A stretch of 56,401 nucleotides of DNA, taken from NCBI GenBank assembly GCA_016717305.1, contig JADKFY010000024.1:1-56401 (forward strand), in the 5' to 3' direction. The notes under the pieces were generated by a model, which had not been told where the DNA came from, made no database searches, and was given only the letters and a program-made list of their open reading frames with translations. Positions 17,503-26,741 of this stretch are shown here, in pieces. The position numbers and the translations under genes were made by a program. Source of the DNA: Flavobacteriales bacterium. GTDB lineage: Bacteria > Bacteroidota > Bacteroidia > Flavobacteriales_F > PHOS-HE28. How positions within the stretch are numbered: position 1 is the stretch's first letter; each line of letters opens with the position of its first letter.

Positions 17503-19071
17503 CTATCTCACCTCCACCTTCACAGCCGTGGTCCCACCTTCGCTGTTCATCCGAAGCACATAGAGTCCAGCTGCTAAGCCGCCCACGGAAAAGTGGAACG
17601 TTCCATCCTTCCCGACTTGAAGAAGTTGTTCATGCACCGCGTTTCGGCCGCTCAGGTCGAATAATCCGAAGCGGGCCTGTTGTACATGATCAACCTTGAT
17701 GTGCAGGACATCTTCCGCACACCCGCTGTAAAGCGGGACAGGATACACGACCATGGTTCGGACCAACCCTTTCTCTGTTATCCCGACCGCATTGGCCAGG
17801 TCGAATTGATCGGCCCCCATGTTGATCGGTTCCGCTAGAATGGCTGCGGTGGCCAACGTCGCTTTTGTGTTTTGGGTCAAGAACGTAATGTCGATCGTGG
17901 CCACGACATCATTCGGGGTATGGTAGTTGGCGTTGCGGAAGTTGCTGCCATCGGTGAGCATTAGGGCTTGGATACCTTCATCCCAGAACGAGGCATGGTC
18001 GCTGCGGCGAAGGTCCGGTGCGATCGTTCCATTTCCGGGCACTTCCAAGGTGATGTGGCGCAGCGTTGGAACGTATTGGTCGCACGCATTGGAATAGGTG
18101 TTGATCAGCGATTGTGAATTCGTGTTCCCGACCACGGTAAGGAAATTACCACGGTACTCATCTGCTTCAATGGCCGCTACGGCATCCGGAAATAGGAAGT
18201 CGAAGCCAGCTGGAACGGTCTGGCTATTTGGTTCATCGCTGTAATACCCGATCATTTCCATGTTCAGTGTGCCATCGTGCGTTTCCCATTCCGGAAAGTC
18301 GCTCTGTACGTGGTATTGGCTACCGATCAACCCCTGTTCTTCAAAGGTGAAGCCTATGTAGCGGATGCTGTTCTTGAAAGTGTACTGCGAAAGGATCCGA
18401 GCGATCTCCAAGGTCGCAACCACTCCGGTCGCATTGTCATCGGCCCCGGGAACGTTGGCCACTGCATCGTAGTGTGCATCAACAGTGAAGGTCCTTGCTT
18501 CATTGATGAAGCCGGGCTGCCTTCCCATCACATTGTCCGAAAAACTGCCGTTGTAGGGAACCGGTGTCGCTACTGTTTGAAGACCGGCGGAAGAGAACTG
18601 TTGCCAAATGGAATCGCGCACCTGAGCGAGCCCAGCTGGTGCAGACTGGTAATGGCGTGGAATGGCGATGTTCGCAAGCCGTGCGGCAACCGTTGCTTCC
18701 AGCACCTGATCCACCATCGCTTGGATATCGGGCGTATGTCCATCATCCGCTGAGACCCGCACGGTCACGCTTTGGATGTCCACGATCCCGGAATAGGGCC
18801 AAGTTATGCTCAGTCCATTCGCAGGGGTGATATCGGCGCCGATCGATCCGGTGGCGAGTTGGGTGTCTTCCATAAATGAGAAGCCCGCGTCCGTGGAGGC
18901 ATGGAAGTGGACGTTGCACGGATCGTTCTCGGTGTCACTAAGGTCGTACGTGACAGTGACCGTGCCAGCGAGAAGATCAACGGAAGCCCCGGTGATGTCC
19001 ACGACGGGTGCTGCATTCTGTGCGCGACCGAGAAAAGGGAAAAGAACCAAGAGTACAGTGATGGCTCGCAT
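17503..19071 (-). CDS. Secreted M28 family zinc peptidase with T9SS sorting domain
   Basis: 522 residues. A Sec signal (MRAITVLLVLFPFLGRAQ) is followed by an Ig-like domain (about residues 20-100; VTVTYDLSDTENDPCNVHF). The M28 catalytic domain has the usual ligands in order: His/Asp in VDAHYDAV, bridging Asp in GADDNATG, Glu-Glu in FTFEEQGL, Asp in MIGYYSDEP and the last His in NYHTPND. The final ~85 residues (MVVYPVPLYSG to GLYVLRMNSEGGTTAVKVEV) form a type A T9SS C-terminal signal, though MVVYPVP replaces the usual xxYPNP. Role: extracellular or surface aminopeptidase. Start at 19071 lies only six bases past the enoyl-CoA hydratase stop, so the two may be cotranscribed. A second M28 enzyme is at 50860. 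Confidence 0.92.
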   Translation of the reverse strand: MRAITVLLVLFPFLGRAQNAAPVVDITGASVDLLAGTVTVTYDLSDTENDPCNVHFHASTDAGFSFMEDTQLATGSIGADITPANGLSITWPYSGIVDIQSVTVRVSADDGHTPDIQAMVDQVLEATVAARLANIAIPRHYQSAPAGLAQVRDSIWQQFSSAGLQTVATPVPYNGSFSDNVMGRQPGFINEARTFTVDAHYDAVANVPGADDNATGVVATLEIARILSQYTFKNSIRYIGFTFEEQGLIGSQYHVQSDFPEWETHDGTLNMEMIGYYSDEPNSQTVPAGFDFLFPDAVAAIEADEYRGNFLTVVGNTNSQSLINTYSNACDQYVPTLRHITLEVPGNGTIAPDLRRSDHASFWDEGIQALMLTDGSNFRNANYHTPNDVVATIDITFLTQNTKATLATAAILAEPINMGADQFDLANAVGITEKGLVRTMVVYPVPLYSGCAEDVLHIKVDHVQQARFGLFDLSGRNAVHEQLLQVGKDGTFHFSVGGLAAGLYVLRMNSEGGTTAVKVEVR

Positions 19072-19077
19072 GTTCGT

Positions 19078-19845
19078 TCAATTTTTAGCGGCAGTTCTGA
19101 ATTTGGCAATGGCATTCCTTGTGAAATCACTTAGGACCAATCGGCCGCTCATGATGGCGCGTTGCGGAAGGAGTTCGTCCCAATCCTCGGTGCCTCGCCA
19201 CATGACCTTCTTAAGATGGGCCATCGCTTCTGGATTGTATCCTGCGAGTTCTTGCGTGTGTGCGGCGATCCGTTCGTCCAATGCTTCCAATGTCGCAAAC
19301 GTTTCCGCGTAAATGCCATGCTGCACGCACCAAGCTGCGCTGCGTCGTGTTGCAGGTGTCGCCGACAGAAGGCCAAAGGTGCCTGCACCGGTCTTGCGTT
19401 CCACCGCGGGACCCACCACGAACGGCCCGATCCCGATGGCCAATTCACTGAGCCGCGCAGAAGCGTTCTCATGAGCGTATGCAATATCCACGGCACAAGC
19501 CAGCCCAACGCCACCGCCAACGATGTGGCTATGGATGCGTCCGATAACGAATACAGGTGCTTTTCGGATCGCATTGATCACGGCGGCAAAACCGCTGAAG
19601 AACACTGTGCCGTCCTCGATGTTGTCGATCGCTAAAAGCTCATCGAAACTGGCACCGGCACAGAACGCCTTTTCACCTTCGCTTTGCAATATGATCACAC
19701 GAACGTTGGGGTCAAGCCCTGCATTCTCTATCGCTGTAGCCATGGCGCGCAGCACATGTCCGGGCAAGCTGTTGCTCTTGGGGTGATGGAATGTTACCGT
19801 GGCAATACCATTGGTAGTGGAGCTGTGTACGTGGCCGTCTGACAT
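19078..19845 (-). CDS. Enoyl-CoA hydratase/isomerase family protein
   Basis: 255 residues of the crotonase fold. Landmarks: GIATVTFHHPKSNSLPG at the N-terminus, the first oxyanion loop GEKAFCAGASFDELL, and the second loop IHSHIVGGGVGLACAVDIAYA containing the GGG of the CoA site. SELAIGIGPFVVGPAV follows. The catalytic Glu position of hydratases falls in the ASARLSELAIG segment (Glu present). Expected reaction is hydration or isomerisation of an enoyl-CoA; similarity in the SELAIGIGPFVVGPAVERK region is to branched-chain (methylglutaconyl-CoA hydratase-like) members, which I cannot confirm. Start at 19845 (MSDGHVHSS) has a CATCTTTG box 26 bases upstream. Confidence 0.88.
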   Translation of the reverse strand: MSDGHVHSSTTNGIATVTFHHPKSNSLPGHVLRAMATAIENAGLDPNVRVIILQSEGEKAFCAGASFDELLAIDNIEDGTVFFSGFAAVINAIRKAPVFVIGRIHSHIVGGGVGLACAVDIAYAHENASARLSELAIGIGPFVVGPAVERKTGAGTFGLLSATPATRRSAAWCVQHGIYAETFATLEALDERIAAHTQELAGYNPEAMAHLKKVMWRGTEDWDELLPQRAIMSGRLVLSDFTRNAIAKFRTAAKN

Positions 19846-19871
19846 GATGAACGATGTGGAATGTTGGTATG

Positions 19872-19879
19872 CAAAGATG
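19872..19879 (-). promoter_or_regulatory. -7 promoter box CATCTTTG
   Basis: The exact octamer on the minus strand, 26 bases upstream of the enoyl-CoA hydratase ATG. It is the same box as before the starts at 1194, 36202 and 48451. Confidence 0.45.
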
Positions 19880-19991
19880 GAGTTCTTGAAGGAAGCTGGA
19901 TCGAACGACGAGGAGGGTCTAATTTTATGGATGCGTGACTTTCACACGGCTCAACGTCCCAACAGGTACCAACTCAAAACAGCAACACGAT

Positions 19992-20423
19992 ATGTTCGAT
20001 CAAATTCTCTCCTCTCTTAAGGAGCAAGCAGCACCAGCGCTCATGGAAAAGCTGGGTCTCGACCAACAACAAGCCAGTGGCTCCATAACGGCCGCAGCGG
20101 ATAGCGCCAAGGAAGTATTGAGCGGGGGCGACGGCTTCGGCATGGACGATGTGATGAACCTGTTCAGCAGTGCGAAGAACAGCTCCGGTGCCGATGGCAT
20201 CCTGGGCAAAATGGGAACCGTGTTGATGAGCAAACTAACGGGCCAAGTGGGTTTGGACAGCAACAAGGCGGGCGGTGTTTCCGCGTTGCTCCTTCCCATG
20301 GTGACCGAACTCATCACCAAGCACGCCGGTGGCAACGCGGGTGCGCTTCGGTCCCTGTTGGGCGGCAATGGCGGTGGTATCGCCGATGCCGCGAAAGGCA
20401 TGTTGGGCAAGCTGTTCAAATAG
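19992..20423 (+). CDS. Small DUF937-like helical protein
   Basis: Start at 19992 (MFDQILSSLKEQAAPALMEKLG); earlier in-frame ATG/TTG codons lack the family start. The 143 residues are all-helical and Gly/Ala/Leu-rich, with an LxxDQQQASGSITAAADS segment and GG-containing linkers (SGGDGFG, KHAGGNAG, LLGGNGGG). It resembles DUF937-type proteins (repetitive SGLGGLL-like helices), whose function is not established. It ends with the typical GLLGKLFK-like amphipathic tail (GMLGKLFK). It is monocistronic, with a strong hairpin right after the stop. Confidence 0.65.
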   Translation: MFDQILSSLKEQAAPALMEKLGLDQQQASGSITAAADSAKEVLSGGDGFGMDDVMNLFSSAKNSSGADGILGKMGTVLMSKLTGQVGLDSNKAGGVSALLLPMVTELITKHAGGNAGALRSLLGGNGGGIADAAKGMLGKLFK

Positions 20424-20438
20424 TCGTTCCAACACAGA

Positions 20439-20475
20439 GCAGAAGGCCGGACCTGAATAGGGTTCGGCCTTCTGC
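20439..20475. terminator. Bidirectional terminator hairpin
   Basis: GCAGAAGGCCG (20439-20449) pairs perfectly with CGGCCTTCTGC (20465-20475). It sits between two convergent stops (20423 on plus, 20483 on minus). A pronounced U-tract is missing on both sides, as is common for 3' ends in this phylum. Confidence 0.75.
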
Positions 20476-20482
20476 GTTGGGC

Positions 20483-21559
20483 TCACGCCGCGACGGAAAC
20501 CGGGACCTGCTGCCCTACGAAAGGGATCGGCTTTACCAATCCGCGCAGGAATTCGACCACTTCAGCGTCGTTCTTGAAGTTGTTGCCAACGTCCACGAAA
20601 TGTTTGGCCAGTTCCTCATACTTGTTCCGGTTGAGCATCAGGAAAACGTGCCCGTAGTTCAATCCGGAAAAGACCACCGCCTTGTTCTTTCCGAAATCGT
20701 TCAAGTGTGTGCGGAAATAGTTCGGGTGCTCGGTCCAGTGCATGGTGGGATCGATGTGGTGGCTGATGTGGTAGCCATCATTCCAGCACTTGTGATTGAA
20801 TTTCACATTGATGCACGTGATGCTGTTCTTGAAATGATTGCCTGGTTCGTCAGGGTCAATGAAGGTATGCTGGGTCCAATTGCCAGCCATCGCCACCAAC
20901 CTGAAAGCGATGAAGGGTAGGATGAACGCCACCACGGTGGCAGGCCAATTCACCGTACACATGATACCGCAGAACACGAAGAACAGCAGTTCGCCCCGCA
21001 CGGTTTGCATAGCGAGTTTATTCCGCTTGCGACCAAGTAGATAGGCTGTTAGAGTGAACATTCCTGTAAAGAGGAACCGAAGGAAGTAACGCAGAAAGTC
21101 CCAGCCCGAATCACGCTGGTAGGGCATGGTGCTGCTCTCGTCCAGCTCCAGATTGTTCTCTGCGTGGTGCATCCCCACGTGGTGCGCGCGATACGTCTCC
21201 GGGGTTTGGCCGAAGAATGGCGCGAGCACCCATGGCAGGTAGTGGTTCATGAACCCGTACTCCTTCTTGAAGAAAGGCCTGTGGGTGGTGCAGTGGAGCA
21301 TAAGGCCGAATGGACCTTTGTACGTTATGTTGTTGATGAAGAGATAGGTCAAGGCAACGGTCCACCACAACCAACCGGTTACGAAAGGCATGTAGAGAAG
21401 CACGGCCAAAGGGATCAGCGTAAAGGTGACGCGCAAGCCCAAATAGACGAAGGGCAGGTCACGTTTGTCACGGATCAAGGTCAGGAAGAACCGGTCCAAT
21501 GAAGAATAGGTGGCAGGTTCGGTGTAAGTTGGGTCCGTGTTAGCGGGTACATTGAGCAT
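20483..21559 (-). CDS. Membrane fatty acid desaturase family protein
   Basis: About 358 residues. All three His boxes of the di-iron membrane desaturase/hydroxylase family are present: HCTTH, then HHVGMHH, then HISHH (preceded by HKCWNDGY). Four or so hydrophobic segments lie between them. ATG at 21559 (MLNVPANTDPTY) is preferred to a GTG at 21592 that would add eleven residues. Family members introduce double bonds or hydroxyls into fatty acyl chains using O2; substrate and position are unknown. The N-terminal VPANTDPTYTEPATY region is soluble. It converges with the small helical protein and shares its terminator. Confidence 0.85.
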   Translation of the reverse strand: MLNVPANTDPTYTEPATYSSLDRFFLTLIRDKRDLPFVYLGLRVTFTLIPLAVLLYMPFVTGWLWWTVALTYLFINNITYKGPFGLMLHCTTHRPFFKKEYGFMNHYLPWVLAPFFGQTPETYRAHHVGMHHAENNLELDESSTMPYQRDSGWDFLRYFLRFLFTGMFTLTAYLLGRKRNKLAMQTVRGELLFFVFCGIMCTVNWPATVVAFILPFIAFRLVAMAGNWTQHTFIDPDEPGNHFKNSITCINVKFNHKCWNDGYHISHHIDPTMHWTEHPNYFRTHLNDFGKNKAVVFSGLNYGHVFLMLNRNKYEELAKHFVDVGNNFKNDAEVVEFLRGLVKPIPFVGQQVPVSVAA

Positions 21560-21666
21560 ACGATGGAGCAGGTTGCCCGCAATGTAGCACACCGGGACCA
21601 GCGAGAAGTTGACGAAATCCGTTCAGGCCCGGAACCCTTTGAAGCCAGGGTGATTCAAAGGCGCGT

Positions 21667-22104
21667 TCACGCGTTGACCAGTTCCTGTTCGTTGAGCCAA
21701 TCGATGGCCTGCAGGTAACTTGGGAACCAAGCCACTTCGAAAGAGATCGAACCCTTCAATGCCGTGAAGGAACGCTGCACACTGGTCTTATTGAAGTAAT
21801 CCTCCGATTCCAGGATCGCCATTTTCTCCAAGCCGGTCTTGAACAACTTCGGGAACCACACTTCATTGGCCCAGGTCTCGTCATCCTTTAGGATCACGGT
21901 CATCTTGCGCAGGTCGGCGATCCAATACCGTATATCGTTCTCGATGACAAAAGCAACTGCTCGTTCCAAGCTGGAACGGTATTCCTCACTTCGGGCATGG
22001 CCCATCCATCGGAGGTGGATAAGGTTGTCCGTGGCTGAATGACCCATACGTAGAAAGGGCTCGTCCAAAATGATGGTGTCCTTACTTCGATCGCGGAGAG
22101 GCAT
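21667..22104 (-). CDS. Hypothetical STAS/SpoIIAA-like cytoplasmic protein
   Basis: 145 residues, no signal or membrane segment. The centre has a beta-alpha pattern (NLIHLRWMGHARSEEYRSSLERA, then RYWIADLRKMTVILKDDETWANEVWFPKLF) typical of small STAS/SpoIIAA-like proteins of Bacteroidota in which an ADL/DxR turn follows a central strand. The C-terminus SYLQAIDWLNEQ fits the last helix of that fold. The function is unknown. It lies alone between the desaturase (same strand, about 100 bases away) and the divergent lipase. Confidence 0.6.
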   Translation of the reverse strand: MPLRDRSKDTIILDEPFLRMGHSATDNLIHLRWMGHARSEEYRSSLERAVAFVIENDIRYWIADLRKMTVILKDDETWANEVWFPKLFKTGLEKMAILESEDYFNKTSVQRSFTALKGSISFEVAWFPSYLQAIDWLNEQELVNA

Positions 22105-22305
22105 GTCGATGGAACGTTTGTTCGGACCGCTAAATTATGGAATGTCATCGATAAGCCGCGATCGGTGTTCCTTTCGGGAATGAGCATTCGTGTTCGATCC
22201 CAAGTGGACAGGATCCTTTCCACGGTGATGGACCTTATCGAAAAGGCTATAGGGAAGGTCGCAGTTCAATATCCTGCCCGTACACGAATTTGCAAGGTGG
22301 CACGT

Positions 22306-22313
22306 TATTTTCG
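22306..22313 (+). promoter_or_regulatory. -7 box TATTTTCG inside a small inverted repeat
   Basis: An exact TAnnTTCG box nine bases before the lipase ATG at 22323. It sits in the loop and arm of GGCACG (22299-22304) / CGTGCC (22312-22317), which could be an operator or a 5' hairpin. Confidence 0.4.
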
Positions 22314-22322
22314 TGCCCCGCC

Positions 22323-23528
22323 ATGAACCGATCATCCTTTGCCTCCATGCGACTTATACCGTTGATCACTTGTGTCATTTCCAGTTTGGTGGCATTGCCG
22401 GGTATTGCACAGTACCAGCCCGGTTTTCAATCGGAGGAGGCACGCGACATGGCCATGTTGTGTAACACCCACACCTTCATCGACCTCTACGGGTCCGGTG
22501 AGAAGATGATACCCGAAGGATATGAACGCGTTTACTCGAGCGTAGCAACACCGTTGGACAACAAGTTCGAGATCTTCAAAAAGGGCGATCTAGCCGTGAT
22601 CGAGATCAGGGGTTCCACGGCGAGCATGATGAGCTGGATGGTGAACGTTCATTCCTCCATGATCCCTGCCAAGGGAAGGATCGTAGTGAACGGAAAGAAG
22701 TTCGATTACGAATTCGCGGAGGATACATCCGCTGCGGTGCACAGTGGTTTCGCATTGGCCGTTGCCACCATTGCTGAAGAGGTGGTAGCGCAGATCAAGG
22801 AACTGCACAAGAGCGGTGTCCATGATGTGATCATTACAGGCCATAGTCAAGGTGGTGCATTGGCCCACTTGCTCCGGGCTTACCTCGAGCACTTACCCGG
22901 TCGGAAGTTGGCCAAGGACACGAATTTCAAGACCTATGCATTCGCGGCACCCATGGTCGGTGACAAGGCCTTTGCCCAGGAATATGAGCGGAATTACTGC
23001 ACCAAGCTGAGCAGTTTCAGTATCGTGAACCCTGGTGATCCCATTCCGAAAATGCCTGTTGCCTATAAGGAGGGTAGTGTCTTTTCCATGCAGAACATCA
23101 TGGCCATGATCACCGGTGGCGAAAGCGTGAAGAGCAACGTGAAGAATGCACTGCTCAACATTTTCAGTGGGAGTATGGAAAAGGTAACGGGAGCAGCGGA
23201 TGTTTCCATTGCCAAGCGTGTGGAGGGAGCTTTGGGTGAAGTGGAGATGCCAGCCTACCGGAAGGAGTGGAACTTCGAACCGATGGCCACGAAATTGGAA
23301 GTGGGTCCGTTCCCGTATCCACAGAGCTTGGCCGATGCCGCTGCAAAGGAACAGGCCACGGGAGAAGGTCTGAACGACGATAAAGTGGAAAGTGATCTCG
23401 AGCAGTTGAAGAAGGAGCCGAGCTTCTTTCAGCACAAGCCGTACAACTATTATGTGGCCGTGTTGGAGCGCTATTTCCCTGCGGAATACAACGCTTTGGA
23501 AGTGAAAGTGCTGCCGGAGAATTTGTGA
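22323..23528 (+). CDS. Secreted lipase, class 3 family
   Basis: 401 residues starting MNRSSFASMRLIPLITCVISS, a Sec signal ending near IAQYQ. The alpha/beta-hydrolase core has a DLAVIEIRGS strand and the class 3 lipase nucleophile elbow ITGHSQGGALAHL (Ser about residue 175). The catalytic Asp is likely in VNPGDPIPKMP. The usual class 3 fold ends there, and the remaining ~120 residues (from about residue 280) are family-specific, ending with an acidic Gln/Glu stretch. Known family reaction: hydrolysis of triacylglycerol or related esters. No T9SS tail is visible, so it is probably periplasmic. The ORF is intact. Confidence 0.85.
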   Translation: MNRSSFASMRLIPLITCVISSLVALPGIAQYQPGFQSEEARDMAMLCNTHTFIDLYGSGEKMIPEGYERVYSSVATPLDNKFEIFKKGDLAVIEIRGSTASMMSWMVNVHSSMIPAKGRIVVNGKKFDYEFAEDTSAAVHSGFALAVATIAEEVVAQIKELHKSGVHDVIITGHSQGGALAHLLRAYLEHLPGRKLAKDTNFKTYAFAAPMVGDKAFAQEYERNYCTKLSSFSIVNPGDPIPKMPVAYKEGSVFSMQNIMAMITGGESVKSNVKNALLNIFSGSMEKVTGAADVSIAKRVEGALGEVEMPAYRKEWNFEPMATKLEVGPFPYPQSLADAAAKEQATGEGLNDDKVESDLEQLKKEPSFFQHKPYNYYVAVLERYFPAEYNALEVKVLPENL

Positions 23529-23597
23529 AGCGCTCTCCCCAGCTACACCGAAGAAAATTGAACGCCCCCTCGTTCATTTCCCATTAAATTAGGCCAC

Positions 23598-24815
23598 ATG
23601 GCCGACTATCTGATCGTGTTCGTGGGTTTGGGTCTGTCCATCCTGCTCATGGCGGCGCTGCCAACCATTTCCAAAGCGATAAAGATCAGCTATCCGATCT
23701 TCTTGATCGGTATTGGCATGGTCCTCTATGCTATAGGTCTTCCCATCCTTTGGCCCGATCCATACTGGCCGGATGCTTGGCTGATGCATATTTCGGAATT
23801 GATCGTGATCGTGTCATTGATGGGTGCAGGGCTTAAGATCGGCAAGCATTACGAATGGAAGCGTTGGCGGATGCCATTACGTCTGGTACTGCTTACGATG
23901 CCATTAAGCTTAGTGGTGATCTATTTCATAGGTGCCGAATTCCTGATGCTCAGCGTGCCTGCTTCAATGCTGCTCGCTGCAGCGCTGGCCCCTACCGATC
24001 CTGTTCTAGCCGCTGAAGTACAGCTCGAAGATCTGGGCAAGGAGGAAGGCCCGGATGACGTATCCTTTACGCTCACAGCAGAGGCCGGACTCAATGATGG
24101 ACTTGCGTTCCCGTTCACGATACTCGCGGTTGTTCTTGCGAGCTCTGGAGGCTGGGGCGACGCCGACATCGTGCATTGGCTGTGGGACACCCTCTTGTTG
24201 AAGGTGTTGCTCGGTGTGGTGTTGGGCCTAGCTTCTGGTTACGCTGTGCGAGGGTTGGTGAAGCTTATTTCAAGACGATCAGGAGAGTCAAAAGTGTTCG
24301 GTTTCATTGCGCTCGCAACAACTTTCCTGACTTACGGGTTGACCGAGATCTGTCATGGCTACGGGTTCTTGGCCGTATTCTTCGCCGGTCTCAGCCTACG
24401 TCATAAGGACCATGGCGAGAACGAGAGCATTAGCGCATTGTTCAGTTTTACGGACGAGGTCGAGAACCTTTTGATCGTGGTCTGGCTGATCCTCTTTGGT
24501 GGTTCCATATTCTCCGGTCTGCTCAGTTCAACGGACTGGAAGGGGATGGTTGCCGCATTGGGCATCGTTCTATTTGTACGACCATTGATCGCATTCGTAA
24601 GCACATTGGGCAGCTCCATGCCGTTGCGTTCGCGCTTGGGTGTGTCATTTTTCGGTATCAAAGGGATCGGTACGTTCTTTTACCTGAGCTGGGCTTTTCT
24701 TGAATTCGAATTCGAGAACAAATACGAATTGTACGCCATCGCAGCTTATGTGGTGTTGTTCTCCGTGGTGATACATGGTGTTACCGCGCCGCGAGCGAAA
24801 GCGCGAATGGGATAA
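23598..24815 (+). CDS. Cation:proton antiporter, CPA family (NhaP-like)
   Basis: 405 residues with about 12 hydrophobic helices. Diagnostic segments: AAALAPTDPVLAAEVQ (helix with TDP; Asp probably in the ion site), LTAEAGLNDGLAFPF (ND motif of CPA1), and FFGIKGIGTFFYL (family R/K-G-G region, here Lys). It lacks the long cytosolic regulatory tail of some NhaP members. Exchange of Na+ or K+ for H+ across the inner membrane is the family role; the ion cannot be told. ATG at 23598 follows a TAAATTAG box by five bases. A MITE-like element inserts 24 bases past its stop. Confidence 0.9.
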   Translation: MADYLIVFVGLGLSILLMAALPTISKAIKISYPIFLIGIGMVLYAIGLPILWPDPYWPDAWLMHISELIVIVSLMGAGLKIGKHYEWKRWRMPLRLVLLTMPLSLVVIYFIGAEFLMLSVPASMLLAAALAPTDPVLAAEVQLEDLGKEEGPDDVSFTLTAEAGLNDGLAFPFTILAVVLASSGGWGDADIVHWLWDTLLLKVLLGVVLGLASGYAVRGLVKLISRRSGESKVFGFIALATTFLTYGLTEICHGYGFLAVFFAGLSLRHKDHGENESISALFSFTDEVENLLIVVWLILFGGSIFSGLLSSTDWKGMVAALGIVLFVRPLIAFVSTLGSSMPLRSRLGVSFFGIKGIGTFFYLSWAFLEFEFENKYELYAIAAYVVLFSVVIHGVTAPRAKARMG

Positions 24816-24838
24816 GGACCTCAGATTGCGGAATGATG

Positions 24839-25005
24839 CTAGAGCCCATCTCAAAATAGTTTTTTGGAAGCGAGAATGATGGATTTCGTGACCATGCGAG
24901 GCGCCAAAGTCGAGCATAGCGGTGGCTATGTGAGACTTTTGCAACGAAGCAGGGGCCTGAAAGACACATTCGCAGCCCGAAGGATTATTTTGAGATGCGC
25001 TCTAG
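24839..25005. mobile_element. MITE-like element with terminal inverted repeats, copy 2 (inverted)
   Basis: 167 bp, ends CTAGAGCCCATCTCAAAATA and TATTTTGAGATGCGCTCTAG. Reverse-complemented it matches copy 1 (5918-6083) at nearly every position; the left end carries a C for G change and interior differences are few. The two copies lie 18.9 kb apart in opposite orientation and could support inversion of the intervening segment. No ORF inside. Confidence 0.85.
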
Positions 25006-25220
25006 TGTAATATGCAGCAAGACAACAAGGTCTTGGAATAGGACCTGATCGGCCGCACGGAAGAAGGTGGAGCTGGAACTGGTCGTGTGGTCAAATGGCG
25101 GACTGACCAGCGGAAGAAGGGAAGTAGCTTGGCCCGCTCCGTCGGGTCTTTCAGATGACCATACCGAGCCGGATGTTCACTGATCGAGCATGCCATTCTG
25201 AGGAAGGATAGCTTCACCCC

Positions 25221-26444
25221 GTGCAACCACTCTCGAGCGCATACCACTACTACATCGATTCCTTCCGCGGCTTCCGCCGGGAGGTGTGGCTGCTTGCTGC
25301 GATCACGTTCATCAACAGGGCGGGCAGCATGGTCATCCCGTTCCTTTCCTTGTACCTTATTAGTAGTGAGGGATACAGCTTAGAGCAGGTCGGTTGGGTG
25401 ATGAGCTGCTTCGGTCTGGGCTCCGTGCTCGGATCCTGGCTGGGCGGCAAACTCACGGACAAATTAGGGTACTACGCGGTCATGGTGGCCTCGCTCGTAA
25501 GCGGTGGGGTGGCCTTCATCCTCTTGCAATACGTGCATGGACTGCTGCCGTTCTGTGCGGGCATATTCATCCTCAGTCTGCTTATGGATGCATCACGCCC
25601 GGCGATCTTCGTGGCGCTGCGGAGCTACGCGAAGCCCGAGAATCGCACGCGCGGTGTTACACTGATCCGCTTGGCCATCAACCTGGGTTTCAGTTTCGGT
25701 CCGGCCATTGGCGGGTTCCTCATCGCAACCGCCGGATATGGCGGCCTGTTCTGGGTGGATGGAATTACCTGCATCGCAGCTGCAACCCTGATGTTGGTAA
25801 CGCTTCCGAGCAAGGCACCGGTCACCGATGTCGGCCCTGCACGCACCGCGCCGGACCGCTCGCCCTACACGGATGGCCCCTACCTTCTTTTCTTGCTCAG
25901 CATGGTGCTCATCAGCGTGCCCTTCCTTCAGTATTTCAGCACGATCCCGATCTTCTATAGTGCTGTCCATGGTCTCAGTGAGCAATGGATCGGGATCTTG
26001 CTTGGCGCAAATGGAATGTTGATCTTCCTTATGGAAATGCCCTTGATCAAGTATTGTGAGGACAAGGCCATCGATCGCTTCAGGATCATGCGATTCAGCG
26101 TGCTGTTGATCGCACTCAGTTTCGTGGTGCTGAACGTTTTTCCCATGTTGGCCTTTTTGTGGGTCGGCATGGCGTTCATGACGGTTGGGGAGATGCTCAA
26201 CTTCCCCTTCATGAACCGCTTTGCTTATGATCGCTCCGATCATGGTCCTCCCGGTGCTTACATGGCGCTGTTCACTATTTCGTGGAGCGTGGCGCATATT
26301 TTCGGGCATACGCTAGGACTGAATTTGATCGCGCAATTTGGTTACGAGATCACGTGGTGGTTCTTCGCAGGCTTATTGATCTTCGCGGTCGGGCTGCTGT
26401 ACCTCACCGAGCGTGCGGTGAAGTGGGAGACGAAAGCGACTTGA
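25221..26444 (+). CDS. Major facilitator superfamily (MFS) transporter
   Basis: 407 residues with 12 predicted helices. N-terminal half: ITFINRAGSMVIPFLSLYL (helix 1), then the loop 2-3 MFS signature GSWLGGKLTDKLGYYAVM. INLGFSFGPAIGGFL marks helix 5 and resembles motif C of drug-efflux members. A central hydrophilic loop is at about residues 190-215. Proteins with this arrangement export drugs or metabolites, but the substrate is unknown. The start is a GTG at 25221 (MQPLSSAYHYY), preceded by a TAGCTTCA box at four bases; the next ATG would remove the first helix. Confidence 0.88.
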   Translation: MQPLSSAYHYYIDSFRGFRREVWLLAAITFINRAGSMVIPFLSLYLISSEGYSLEQVGWVMSCFGLGSVLGSWLGGKLTDKLGYYAVMVASLVSGGVAFILLQYVHGLLPFCAGIFILSLLMDASRPAIFVALRSYAKPENRTRGVTLIRLAINLGFSFGPAIGGFLIATAGYGGLFWVDGITCIAAATLMLVTLPSKAPVTDVGPARTAPDRSPYTDGPYLLFLLSMVLISVPFLQYFSTIPIFYSAVHGLSEQWIGILLGANGMLIFLMEMPLIKYCEDKAIDRFRIMRFSVLLIALSFVVLNVFPMLAFLWVGMAFMTVGEMLNFPFMNRFAYDRSDHGPPGAYMALFTISWSVAHIFGHTLGLNLIAQFGYEITWWFFAGLLIFAVGLLYLTERAVKWETKAT

Positions 26445-26501
26445 AGGAATACATCACCGAGGCACCTGCTTTGAACGCATCGCGCAAGTCAGTCTACCAG
26501 G

Positions 26502-26741
26502 GAATGATGTTCCGGAGCTTGATCCTGCTGCTTATTTGGGGTCGGTCCGTGTTGCAAGGCTCAGCCGGTCTCGGCGTATGTGGAGGTCGATGCCCGTTTC
26601 GCATTCTACGCGGATGGACACCGCATCCCGGCGGGCGCGCTCCGTAACGAAACGCAGAGCAGCTGGACCTTGGATGGAGTGCGCTTAAGGGTAGGCCGTA
26701 CCCTCTCTTGCTGTTCTTTCAGAACGATCGACCCATATTGA
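26502..26741 (+). pseudogene. N-terminal fragment of a secreted protein (frameshifted)
   Basis: ATG at 26502 starts a Sec-type signal (MMFRSLILLLIWG, then VLQGSA). The frame changes near 26570; the continuing frame reads SAYVEVDARFAFYADGHRIPAGALRNETQ, a plausible mature N-terminus, ending at a stop at 26739-26741 after about 80 residues. No family is recognised. It is probably the truncated 5' end of a gene whose remainder was lost in the rearranged stretch that follows. Confidence 0.4.

Noticed and set aside
25593..26309. 238-codon minus-strand ORF rich in His, Glu and Gln
   Set aside because: Shadow of the MFS transporter; charged residues arise from antisense reading of helix codons.
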